Source of the DNA: Sulfurimonas sp.
GTDB lineage: Bacteria > Campylobacterota > Campylobacteria > Campylobacterales > Sulfurimonadaceae
Direction: 5' to 3'
Length of the DNA: 12,505 nucleotides
NCBI GenBank assembly: GCA_027083475.1
Contig: JALWON010000369.1
Span: 1 to 12,505, forward strand
Shown here piece by piece: positions 1 to 5,949 of this stretch (positions are counted from its first letter, which is position 1; every line of letters begins with the position of its first letter). The notes beneath the pieces were generated by a model. The model worked only from the letters and a program-made list of their open reading frames with translations, was not told the origin of the DNA and did no database searches. The translations under genes and the position numbers were made by a program.

Positions 1-117
1 AAAAATTATTTCAAAATAAGATTCGGTAATTATAGAGTTGGAATCAAAAAAGAGAATGATTGTATAATTATCGAAACTGTGAAGCATAGAAGAGAGATTT
101 ACAAGTACTTTCCATAA
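1..117 (+). CDS. RelE/ParE-family toxin, C-terminal 38 residues (partial)
   Basis: Reading from base 1 gives 38 codons and a TAA at 115-117. The peptide contains YFKIRFGNYRVGI and ends KHRREIYKYFP. The first part matches the family's pattern of a beta strand with an arginine, a glycine and then Y-R-V. The second part matches the closing H-R-R-E-I-Y. These are the signatures of RelE/ParE-type toxins, which are mRNA-cleaving or gyrase-targeting toxins of type II toxin-antitoxin pairs. RelE-type proteins are about 85-95 aa, so a bit less than half is present. The start and any antitoxin lie off the left edge. RelE cannot be told from ParE or HigB on this fragment. The gene converges on the HDOD gene 100 bp away. 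The call rests on motif recognition only. Confidence 0.8.
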   Translation, partial: KNYFKIRFGNYRVGIKKENDCIIIETVKHRREIYKYFP

Positions 118-165
118 GTTCACAGCATTAAAGTTAGTGCAAATACAACAATATATGGTGTATAC

Positions 166-205
166 CAACTCTTTTTATGTCGCTGATGTGATGAAAAAAG
201 AGTTG
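166..205. repeat. Inverted repeat between toxin end and HDOD gene end
   Basis: CAACTCTTTTT (166-176) is the exact complement of AAAAAGAGTTG (195-205), an 11-bp stem around an 18-nt centre. It sits in the 100-bp gap between two convergent genes, so a bidirectional transcript-ending hairpin is the simplest reading. However, neither side is followed by a T-run and the loop is large, so it is a weak terminator. I see no gene in 118-217. A frame open to 212 has no start codon with a ribosome binding site. Confidence 0.5.
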
Positions 206-217
206 CGGGCTTAGTGG

Positions 218-1813
218 TTATTTATTGACTTCGTGGAGGTGTGCGAGTGCTTTTTCAAGCGATTTTGGATCAAAGCCGTGATTTGCAAGGAGGAGGAGTA
301 TTTCATCTGAGAGTACTTGCATAATTTTACCTTGATTATCAACAAGAGTATAAACAATATGGTTGGCAACGGCGAGGCGACGTAACTCTTCAGGGGCTTC
401 CTCAGGGGTATCACCAAAGGCAATAATATCGACAACATCTTTTGAGAGTTGCCAATAATTTAAAATTTGTGAACTGATAATATTGGTTGTGGTGTGCAGG
501 AGTGATTCTTCTGCATATTTAAAATTAACACTTCGTGCTTTATCTAAAAAATCATCTTTTTGATTTTTTGCTTCTATCTCTTTTGCAATGAGGAGTTGTC
601 CGATATTGCCTAAAAGTGCGGTTGAAGAGAGAATATTTAAATCGGCTATATTGACTTTTGCATACCATTTGAGCATTAAAGAGAGTCGGTTCATAGAGAC
701 TTTAGAGAAGGTCTCTTCTGTCATTTCATAGGCTTCTAAGTGAATCTCTCCGAGTGCCTCTTTCATCCCATTCATTGCGAGTGCTTTGACAACACGTTTT
801 CCAAATCTTGTGACTGCCTGATCAATAGTTTTCAGTGCAACATTTCCATAAAGTGGAGAGTTTGCGACATTTAAAATATTGGCCGCAATGATAGGATCGG
901 TTTTCACAACTTTTATCAGCTCTTTAATAGGAATTTCATCATCATCGCATATCTGCATAATTTGCATAATAGTGTTTGGCAGAGGCTGGAGGGTTTGGAT
1001 AAACACAGCAATATTTTTATGGTCTATGAGTACTGTATTGGAGGAGAAAAATGTTTTGACGATGGAGAGTAACTCTCTTTGCAGGGCTTTTGCACTCAGG
1101 GGATTTGTTGTTGTGTGGCTAATGCCGTAGCTTAGGAGCCTTTTGAGTGTAATAGAGGAAATTTTATCAAATATGGCAAGAGTTGATGTGTTAGGAAATT
1201 TGTTTTTCATGTAGTCTACAAGTACAAAGTTCTCTTTTGCGAGATTCATAATGACAATATCGACATGCTCTGTTTGAAGGAACTGTTGTGCTTCTTTGAT
1301 GCTTGTTTTTACAATGCAAATTTTTGCAAGCGATGTAAGGAATGTACTTATCTTTTTGGCTCTTGTTGCCTGTGTATCGACATACAAGAGTGTGAGTTCT
1401 TTAAGTCTTTGTGATGGCTTAATGCGTGAAGGAGTGACTTGTACTTTTTCTAAGAGTCCTGCAGGGTAGGGAGAGAGTGTATTTTTGCCATCTTCCATTT
1501 CATGAAACCAGAGGGTGATTTGATCTACAACAAGAAAGAGCCATTGAATGATTGACTCTGAGACAGCACTTTTGTCTTCTCGTAAAATACTCAGTACTGT
1601 TTCAACCTTGTGCACAAGTTCATAAAAAGGCTGTAAATGGAGGTAGTCTGTATTTGGTTTATAGGTATGAAATGCTCTAAAAAGTTCATTGACTGCATCT
1701 GTTTTTGTCTCTTTTTTGTCTAAGAGTAAAATTTGTTGCTCAAGTTTTGGGAGTTGAATTTCAATCTGTTCTTTAAAAACTTCAAAAATATCCCAATCGT
1801 AATTTTCATTCAT
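218..1813 (-). CDS. HDOD-domain signalling protein with Hpt-like and degenerate receiver domains
   Basis: This 531-aa soluble protein has three parts. Residues about 10-115 are an Hpt-like helical bundle with F-R-A-F-H49-T-Y-K and a downstream H-K-V-E-T-V-L, but the usual glycine after the lysine is proline. Residues about 138-253 fold like a response-regulator receiver. It keeps one acidic residue (D146), but the phosphate-accepting aspartate position is asparagine (N190) and the K-P motif near the end reads N-P. Residues about 270-465 are an HDOD domain with L-P-N (278-280), D306-P307 and NSPLYG (319-323). The position of the HD metal motif reads L-L-G-N-I-G, as expected for catalytically dead HDOD. 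HDOD proteins act in signalling and regulation, but the target is unknown here. No transmembrane helix is seen. The ATG has only a weak AGG upstream. The gene is probably co-transcribed with the 75-aa gene 49 bp upstream. Confidence 0.82.
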   Translation of the reverse strand: MNENYDWDIFEVFKEQIEIQLPKLEQQILLLDKKETKTDAVNELFRAFHTYKPNTDYLHLQPFYELVHKVETVLSILREDKSAVSESIIQWLFLVVDQITLWFHEMEDGKNTLSPYPAGLLEKVQVTPSRIKPSQRLKELTLLYVDTQATRAKKISTFLTSLAKICIVKTSIKEAQQFLQTEHVDIVIMNLAKENFVLVDYMKNKFPNTSTLAIFDKISSITLKRLLSYGISHTTTNPLSAKALQRELLSIVKTFFSSNTVLIDHKNIAVFIQTLQPLPNTIMQIMQICDDDEIPIKELIKVVKTDPIIAANILNVANSPLYGNVALKTIDQAVTRFGKRVVKALAMNGMKEALGEIHLEAYEMTEETFSKVSMNRLSLMLKWYAKVNIADLNILSSTALLGNIGQLLIAKEIEAKNQKDDFLDKARSVNFKYAEESLLHTTTNIISSQILNYWQLSKDVVDIIAFGDTPEEAPEELRRLAVANHIVYTLVDNQGKIMQVLSDEILLLLANHGFDPKSLEKALAHLHEVNK

Positions 1814-1862
1814 GTATAGTGCCTACTTGCGTGTAATTAAACTAATAGTAACAAATATCTAC

Positions 1863-2090
1863 TTAATCTTCTCTGTATTTTGAGATACCACAGGCTTGAT
1901 TTGGTGTAGGTGGATGCTCTTTGAGATAGGTTAAATCTTCTAAAGTCTGGTCTAAAACGCGTTTTTGTTGGAGGATTGGAAGCATCAGATTGTCTTTTTC
2001 ATTGAGAGGAATGTTCCAATCAAGAAGGATTTTTTGGACTTCGTCATCAAGCTCTTTGAGGGCATTTTGTATATGTTTTATTGAATTCAT
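1863..2090 (-). CDS. Conserved-looking small helical protein, function unknown
   Basis: The product is 75 aa, mostly charged and helical, with Leu/Ile spacing that suggests one or two amphipathic helices (residues 1-25 and 40-58). It ends in a short tail with a single cysteine (ACGISKYRED). There is no signal peptide or membrane segment, and I do not recognise the family. Its ATG has no Shine-Dalgarno sequence. Instead a perfect TATAAT lies six bases upstream, which suggests a leaderless message. It lies 49 bp before the HDOD gene on the same strand, so the two may be one operon. Coding is supported by the normal codon use of the frame and the clean fit between promoter and stop, but a short spurious frame cannot be excluded. 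Confidence 0.6.
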   Translation of the reverse strand: MNSIKHIQNALKELDDEVQKILLDWNIPLNEKDNLMLPILQQKRVLDQTLEDLTYLKEHPPTPNQACGISKYRED

Positions 2091-2102
2091 ATAAGCATTA
2101 TA
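2091..2102 (-). promoter_or_regulatory. Predicted -10 box of a leaderless promoter
   Basis: On the minus strand the sequence reads TATAAT-GCTTAT-ATG. The hexamer is at 2102-2097 and the start codon at 2090-2088. Standard -10 to start-site spacing of 6-7 bases would place transcription initiation on or next to the A of the ATG. No ribosome binding site exists in the six intervening bases. There is no clear -35, which is normal for epsilonproteobacterial sigma-70 promoters. Confidence 0.5.
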
Positions 2103-2125
2103 ACAGAATATAAGAAATATTTTGG

Positions 2126-2165
2126 TATAATTCGCCTCTCAAATTATGAGAATTTTACAAAGGAG
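2126..2165 (+). promoter_or_regulatory. rpmI promoter -10 and ribosome binding site
   Basis: TATAAT at 2126-2131 follows a T-rich stretch. It predicts a start site near 2138 and a leader of about 34 nt. AAAGGAG at 2159-2165 lies six bases before the rpmI ATG. rpmI-rplT thus seems to have its own promoter rather than reading through from infC, which is not in the window. Confidence 0.65.
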
Positions 2166-2171
2166 CTATCG

Positions 2172-2363
2172 ATGCCAAAAATGAAATCGGTAAAAGGCGC
2201 TGTCAAGCGTTTTAAGGTGAAGAAAAATGGTACTATCAAACGCGGTACTGCGTTTAGAAGCCATATCTTAACAAAACAAGATGCACAAACTCGTCGTGAG
2301 CAAAACACTCCAAAAGTGGTTGCTAAAGCAGATGAAAAAAACATTAAGGCGATGATTAACTAA
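2172..2363 (+). CDS. rpmI: 50S ribosomal protein L35
   Basis: The protein is 63 aa, the usual L35 length, and highly basic. It begins MPKMKSVKGAVKRFKV and continues with the family's KKNGTIKRGTAFRSHIL block, where the lysines and the S-H contact 23S rRNA. L35 is a small late-assembling protein of the large subunit. It has a strong ribosome binding site and its own promoter. rplT follows on the same strand after 106 bp, the conserved rpmI-rplT pairing. Nothing is missing or frameshifted. Confidence 0.98.
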   Translation: MPKMKSVKGAVKRFKVKKNGTIKRGTAFRSHILTKQDAQTRREQNTPKVVAKADEKNIKAMIN

Positions 2364-2386
2364 TTTTTAGTGAACTCATTCTCTCT

Positions 2387-2452
2387 CCAATTGTAAAGAA
2401 TTGGGCAAGTCCACCAAAGATGTGGCACCCTGATTACACAAAGTAGCTGGGT
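2387..2452 (+). promoter_or_regulatory. Foldable rpmI-rplT spacer, possible L20 control element
   Basis: Three stems can be drawn in the 106-bp spacer. CCAATT (2387-2392) pairs with AATTGG (2399-2404). CCAC (2411-2414) pairs with GTGG (2422-2425). ACCC (2427-2430) pairs with GGGT (2449-2452), continued inside by TAC (2435-2437) with GTA (2443-2445) around an ACAAA loop. The last hairpin ends just before the AAGGA of rplT. L20 represses its own operon in other bacteria through an mRNA structure that mimics its rRNA site. Whether this is such a site is inference, as no covariation can be seen in one sequence. Confidence 0.35.
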
Positions 2453-2469
2453 AAAGAAAAAGGAAAAAT

Positions 2470-2829
2470 ATGCCAAGAGTAAAAACAGGTGTTGTTCGTA
2501 GAAGAAGACACAAAAAGATATTAAAATTAGCAAAAGGTTTCTATAGTGGTCGTCGTAAGCACTTTAGAAAAGCGAAAGAACAGTTAGAACGTTCAATGAT
2601 GTATGCGTTCCGTGACCGTAAGCAGAAAAAACGTGAATTCCGTAAACTATGGATTATTCGTATCAATGCAGCGGCTCGTTTAAATGGAATGAACTACTCA
2701 TCTTTCATGAACGGTGTTCACAAATCTGGTATTGAGCTAGACCGTAAAATTCTCGCTGATATGGCTATGAATGATGCTGCTGCGTTTAGTGCAGTTGCTG
2801 AAGCTTCTAAGGCTGCATTAGCAAAATAA
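2470..2829 (+). CDS. rplT: 50S ribosomal protein L20
   Basis: The protein is 119 aa, full length for L20. It has the very basic N-terminal extension (MPRVKTGVVRRRRHKKILK) that threads into the 23S rRNA, then the conserved G-F-Y-S-G-R-R-K-H-F-R-K-A (28-40), A-F-R-D-R-K-x-K-K-R-E-F-R (46-58) and W-I-x-R-I-N-A-A-A-R (61-70) blocks, and the globular C-terminal domain. L20 is needed early in large-subunit assembly and in several bacteria represses its own operon. AAGGA at 2460-2464 sits five bases before the ATG. A terminator-like hairpin follows seven bases after the stop. Confidence 0.98.
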   Translation: MPRVKTGVVRRRRHKKILKLAKGFYSGRRKHFRKAKEQLERSMMYAFRDRKQKKREFRKLWIIRINAAARLNGMNYSSFMNGVHKSGIELDRKILADMAMNDAAAFSAVAEASKAALAK

Positions 2830-2835
2830 TTTCTT

Positions 2836-2862
2836 TTCTTCCCTTCTTTTGTGAGGGAAGAA
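2836..2862 (+). terminator. rpmI-rplT terminator hairpin
   Basis: TTCTTCCCT (2836-2844) pairs perfectly with AGGGAAGAA (2854-2862), a 9-bp stem with a 9-nt loop starting six bases after the rplT stop. The tail is only moderately T-rich (CATCTTCATTT), so termination may be partial. Confidence 0.65.
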
Positions 2863-2885
2863 CATCTTCATTTAATTAATTATGA

Positions 2886-2938
2886 TATAATTGTACTTGA
2901 AACAGAAACAATGTTTAGGGGTAGCTCCCCTTGTCTTT
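2886..2938 (+). other. Promoter-plus-hairpin unit, possible very short RNA
   Basis: TATAAT at 2886-2891 predicts a start near 2898. AGGGG (2917-2921) then pairs with CCCCT (2927-2931), followed by TTGTCTTT (2931-2938). That would give a transcript of about 40 nt with no open frame. The same hairpin read on the minus strand may end the outer-membrane-protein message, whose stop is at 2971. In the gene-free interval 2830-2970 I otherwise see only the L20 terminator and a second AGCTCCC at 2946-2952 that echoes 2923-2929. Confidence 0.3.
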
Positions 2939-2970
2939 ACTGTGAAGCTCCCTCTCAAATCCTCATTTTA

Positions 2971-4878
2971 TTAAAACGTATATTCCAAAGATAAAAAGAA
3001 CTCTTGTTCCCTTGAGGGTACACTTATTGTAGATGTTATTTTGTTAGATGCATCAACTTCATAAATACTACTTCTGCTTGCACTGTTAAAGATGTTTTGT
3101 CCCTTGAGTGTGATGTCTAGTTTTCTTGACATTGGGTAAGAGAGAGCGAAAGAGTAGTCATACCCAGCATGAAAGTGTTGATTCACTTCATTAGTGTAGC
3201 TTGCACGATAGACAAGTTCATTATAAATATCTAGTTTTCCAATTTTACTAAAAAATTGTAGGTAACCACCGCTATTTGGCGAGGTATGAGTCTCTTGCAT
3301 GAGGAGTTTGTAGACTTCAAATTGGAGTTTTGTATCGACATTAAAATGGTGTTCTACACCAAGGTAGGGTCTTTTGATGGTTAAATCTTTTGGATTGTTG
3401 ACATACTGATGTAAAAGAGGGCTGATGCCAATACTATTTTTTGTGCGAACCCATGTTAAACCTGCTTTGAGTGTTGTTGCTTCTTGGAGTTTGTATATGG
3501 CATCATCGGAGATGAGAGACATCTGGGCATCTTTTAAATATGGATTTGCTCTCACTTTTACAGGAGAAAAAGTACTCTGTGAAAAACTTGGATCAATACT
3601 TCTGTTTAAAACAAAAAGTTTGTTGGTAAGTTTATGAAAATATCCAATATGACCTATTCTATAAAGCAGTTCAGACTCGTTTGCATTGAACTTCCTCGTT
3701 GTTGAATCGACATTATATTTCAGTCCAACAACAAAGCTGTTGTGTGCATCTAAGTTATACTGATCTTCCCCATAAAGAGAGAAAAGATTACGAGTGGTGG
3801 GTCCTGAGATTACATTGATGGATGTTGCATCGGCATTGTAGCGATCTACAGATAAAGTAGAATGTTCGAGTTGTGTCGCCATAAAAAGGTGGTTTTTGGA
3901 AGAGTCTATGACTTTTTCCAAGGTTGCTTTTGACGTGAGTGTATGAAATGCTGTATCGAGGTTTTTTGGACGCAGACCATTTGAGAGTTTTATACCCACA
4001 GCATCAGTAGTTTGTTCACTCACTTTTTCATAGGTAGTGCATAAACGCAAGGTCATGTCGGCGGGAAGTTTTTTGTTGAGATGGATGTAAGCAGAATCTC
4101 CATTGATATGTGCATAGGTTGATGACATACTCAGGTGTGCAAAAGGGTCTTTAGCGTTTTTTAAAATACCAAGTTCTATAGTGTAGTCATTCTCTTTTTG
4201 AAATTGAAAAAAGATTTGCCCTTTTGTCGTATCATTGTGCAGGGTAAAACCATTGACATCATACTCTTTTGCATTACTTTTTTTAAAATTAGCATTGATG
4301 AGGTAGGAGTATGGAGAGTCTTGAAATAGATGTGCAGAGAGTACATTTGTCATAATAGAGCCTCTGCTACTGAGTTCAGTCTTTACAAACTCACCACTCT
4401 CTCTTGAGGGTTTTTTTGTAAAGAGGCGCACGACTACTGTTCCTGATTCACTCCCAAAACTGACACTATTGCCCGCTTCATACACTTCGATGTAATCAAT
4501 AAAACTTAAGTCCATATCTCCATACTGTCCAATAGGATTCCCAAAAGTAGCATTACTTATCTCATGGGCATTGATAAAGAGTTTGAGCGGGGTAATCGCG
4601 AAACTTGGAGTCGAAGAGATATTGAGTTGATTGACACCAATTCTTGCAGTTGTCATGTTAAAGGATTTTAAAAGATTGAGTATATCGCTGAGTTGGCGTA
4701 CATGCATACGGTCTAAGTCTTCACGGGTGAAAACACTAAAGTCTCCAGCTGCATCCTTTTTGGTATGTTTAAAGCGTTCTGTCTCTTGGTTGTATTGTGT
4801 GAGGAGTGAATCGAGTGATGCAGTGTCTGCATTAACATATTTTATAAGGATAAATAACAGTAAAAAATAGCGTAACAT
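2971..4878 (-). CDS. Outer-membrane TonB-receptor-like protein (plug plus barrel)
   Basis: With the ATG at 4878 the protein is 635 aa. Residues 1-17 form a signal peptide (hydrophobic LLLFILI, cleavage after V-N-A). Residues about 46-156 are a plug domain with V-F-T-R-E-D-L-D-R-M (49-58), a D-M-D-x-x-F-I-D-Y-I-E-V-Y-E stretch (121-134), and then S-F-G-x-E-S-G-T-V-V-V-R-L. The rest is alternating beta-strand sequence ending L-E-Y-T-F, the terminal aromatic that guides barrel insertion. No clear TonB box is visible near the mature N-terminus, and no tonB, exbB or ligand-specific gene is beside it. The ligand is unknown. I chose ATG because GAGGA lies five bases upstream. An earlier TTG at 4890 overlaps that ribosome binding site. 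The gene is probably monocistronic. Confidence 0.8.
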   Translation of the reverse strand: MLRYFLLLFILIKYVNADTASLDSLLTQYNQETERFKHTKKDAAGDFSVFTREDLDRMHVRQLSDILNLLKSFNMTTARIGVNQLNISSTPSFAITPLKLFINAHEISNATFGNPIGQYGDMDLSFIDYIEVYEAGNSVSFGSESGTVVVRLFTKKPSRESGEFVKTELSSRGSIMTNVLSAHLFQDSPYSYLINANFKKSNAKEYDVNGFTLHNDTTKGQIFFQFQKENDYTIELGILKNAKDPFAHLSMSSTYAHINGDSAYIHLNKKLPADMTLRLCTTYEKVSEQTTDAVGIKLSNGLRPKNLDTAFHTLTSKATLEKVIDSSKNHLFMATQLEHSTLSVDRYNADATSINVISGPTTRNLFSLYGEDQYNLDAHNSFVVGLKYNVDSTTRKFNANESELLYRIGHIGYFHKLTNKLFVLNRSIDPSFSQSTFSPVKVRANPYLKDAQMSLISDDAIYKLQEATTLKAGLTWVRTKNSIGISPLLHQYVNNPKDLTIKRPYLGVEHHFNVDTKLQFEVYKLLMQETHTSPNSGGYLQFFSKIGKLDIYNELVYRASYTNEVNQHFHAGYDYSFALSYPMSRKLDITLKGQNIFNSASRSSIYEVDASNKITSTISVPSREQEFFLSLEYTF

Positions 4879-4968
4879 CTTAATCCTCAATACAAAATTT
4901 ATATTAGAGTATCTTATCTTTGTATTGCTTATAAAATGCTTTTTTTAGGGGGAGTTTCTATATGAGCA

Positions 4969-4995
4969 AAGGTGTTCTCACAGCCAGAACACCTT
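4969..4995 (-). terminator. Perfect hairpin after the hsp20 pair
   Basis: AAGGTGTTCT (4969-4978) and AGAACACCTT (4986-4995) form a perfect 10-bp stem with a 7-nt loop. It lies 11 bases after the stop of the second hsp20 gene and upstream of the outer-membrane gene. On the minus strand only three T follow the stem, so it may also work as an mRNA 3'-end stabiliser. Confidence 0.6.
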
Positions 4996-5005
4996 GAAGA
5001 GTTGT

Positions 5006-5431
5006 TTAGTTTATACTAATACTTTTTGCTTTTTTCGATGCGACTTTATCAAGTGTAAGATAGAGTCTGCCGTTTTCAAATTTTGCTTGAATGCTCTCTC
5101 TGTCAATATTGTCTGAGAGCACAAAACTTCTTGAAATGAGTCCAAAATTTGATTCACAAAGATAATAATCTTCCTCTTTTGTCTCATTTTTATAGTGTCT
5201 TTGTGCAGTCACTGTGAGGTAATCATCTTCGACTTTAAGCTCAATATCTTCTTTTTTGACACCTGGTAGGTCAATCTCTATAGTAAAAGTATCTGCTGAA
5301 CTTTTTGCTAAATTTGCAAAAGGCAGATGTGATGCAACATTTTTAAAGTTCTCTTTGACGACCTCTAAGCCTTTTTCAACGCTTTCTTCCACTTTGTTTA
5401 CGACTTCTTGTGTTGTAGTTGCTAAATCCAT
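5006..5431 (-). CDS. Small heat-shock protein, Hsp20 family (second of pair)
   Basis: This 141-aa protein is an ATP-independent holdase that keeps unfolding proteins soluble. The N-terminal 45 residues are an amphipathic, charged helix (EEVVNKVEES type spacing), unlike the phenylalanine-rich arm of its partner. The alpha-crystallin domain spans about 46-128, with I-E-I-D-L-P-G-V-K-K-E-D-I (51-63), Y-L-T-V-T-A, F-G-L-I-S-R-S-F and the N-G-R-L-Y-L-T-L strand (120-127). The C-terminus carries the I-x-I anchor (I138-S-I140) used to build oligomers. AAGGAGG precedes the ATG in the 11-bp gap after the first hsp20 gene, so both are one transcript. The divergent N-termini suggest hetero-oligomers or different clients, which is inference. 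Confidence 0.93.
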   Translation of the reverse strand: MDLATTTQEVVNKVEESVEKGLEVVKENFKNVASHLPFANLAKSSADTFTIEIDLPGVKKEDIELKVEDDYLTVTAQRHYKNETKEEDYYLCESNFGLISRSFVLSDNIDRESIQAKFENGRLYLTLDKVASKKAKSISIN

Positions 5432-5442
5432 GATATGCCTCC

Positions 5443-5877
5443 TTATTGAATCTCAATTTTTTTCGTAGTATCTACTTCAACTTGTAATTTTGGAATGATA
5501 ATTTCCAAAACACCATTATCACTTGCTGCACGGATGTTTTCAACATCTACTTTTTCAGGAAGGGTGAAACTTCTTGAGAAACTTCCATAGTGACTCTCAA
5601 TTCTGTAGTAGTCTTCTTCTTTGACTTCATCTCTCGTTTCACGTTTTCCTGAGATGGTTAAAACATTTTTATCGACACTAATGTCAACATCCTCTTTGTT
5701 AATTCCTGGAAGGTCAATATCGACATGATATGCCTCTTTGCCTTCACGTGTATTGACAGCTGGAGTAAAATCAAAAACATCTTCTCTACTCTCAGTTCTA
5801 TCAAAGTTATTTAAGAACTCATTAAAGAATTCGAAGCCTCTTGACATTCTTGGATTTGTATATCTTCTTACTAACAT
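5443..5877 (-). CDS. Small heat-shock protein, Hsp20 family (first of pair)
   Basis: This 144-aa classic bacterial Hsp20 has a short N-terminal arm rich in phenylalanine (F15-E-F-F-N-E-F-L-N-N-F25) that would bind exposed hydrophobic clients. The alpha-crystallin domain is at about 39-132, with Y-H-V-D-I-D-L-P-G-I-N-K-E-D-V (50-64), L-T-I-S-G-K-R, Y-G-S-F-S-R-S-F-T-L-P and A-x-x-D-N-G-V-L-E-I-I-I-P-K (118-130). The C-terminal I-E-I (141-143) is the oligomerisation motif. AAGGAG lies six bases before the ATG. It is promoter-proximal in the two-gene hsp20 operon, and the stop of the Crp/Fnr-type regulator lies 58 bp upstream on the same strand. Confidence 0.96.
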   Translation of the reverse strand: MLVRRYTNPRMSRGFEFFNEFLNNFDRTESREDVFDFTPAVNTREGKEAYHVDIDLPGINKEDVDISVDKNVLTISGKRETRDEVKEEDYYRIESHYGSFSRSFTLPEKVDVENIRAASDNGVLEIIIPKLQVEVDTTKKIEIQ

Positions 5878-5906
5878 GATGTACTCCTTAATTAATTTAT
5901 GGTGTA

Positions 5907-5912
5907 ATTATA
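5907..5912 (-). promoter_or_regulatory. hsp20 operon promoter -10
   Basis: The minus strand reads TATAAT at 5912-5907, predicting a start at the A of 5900 and a leader of about 23 nt that carries AAGGAG (5889-5884). There is no -35 match. The space upstream is a run of eight T (5926-5919) and then the perfect palindrome 5934-5949. A good -10 with a poor -35 plus an upstream palindrome is typical of an activator-dependent promoter. Confidence 0.6.
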
Positions 5913-5933
5913 TGCTAGAAAAAAAAGGAGTTT

Positions 5934-5949
5934 TGCTACTTAAGTAGCA
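5934..5949. promoter_or_regulatory. Perfect 16-bp palindrome, candidate Crp/Fnr-type operator
   Basis: TGCTACTTAAGTAGCA is its own reverse complement. Its centre (5941.5) is 41.5 bases upstream of the predicted hsp20 start at 5900, the standard class II position for Crp/Fnr activators. The half sites TGCTAC/GTAGCA with a 4-bp centre have the right layout but not the TTGAT (FNR) or TGTGA (CRP) sequence. It overlaps the stop codon of the regulator gene. As RNA it forms a 6-bp hairpin followed eight bases later by T8, so a terminator role for the regulator message is the alternative and both may be true. Confidence 0.5.

Noticed and set aside
166..205. Integron attC-like site near a toxin gene
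   Set aside because: The outer ends do not match the RYYYAAC/GTTRRRY core sites, and no integrase or cassette array is seen.
118..214. Open frame ending ...DVMKKELRA after the toxin
   Set aside because: No start codon with a ribosome binding site and no recognisable family. It overlaps the inverted repeat at 166-205.
2144..2344. Minus-strand frame opposite rpmI
   Set aside because: It is the complement of a ribosomal protein gene, with cysteine- and phenylalanine-rich composition typical of shadows.
4879..4890. TTG start four codons upstream for the outer-membrane protein
   Set aside because: The TTG overlaps the GAGGA ribosome binding site of the ATG at 4878, and the shorter form gives a standard signal peptide.
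4963..4998. 11-codon plus-strand frame with AGGGGGAG before its ATG
   Set aside because: The frame lies mostly inside the perfect hairpin after the hsp20 genes, and the G-run is likely coincidental. No promoter support beyond a weak TATAAA at 4930-4935.
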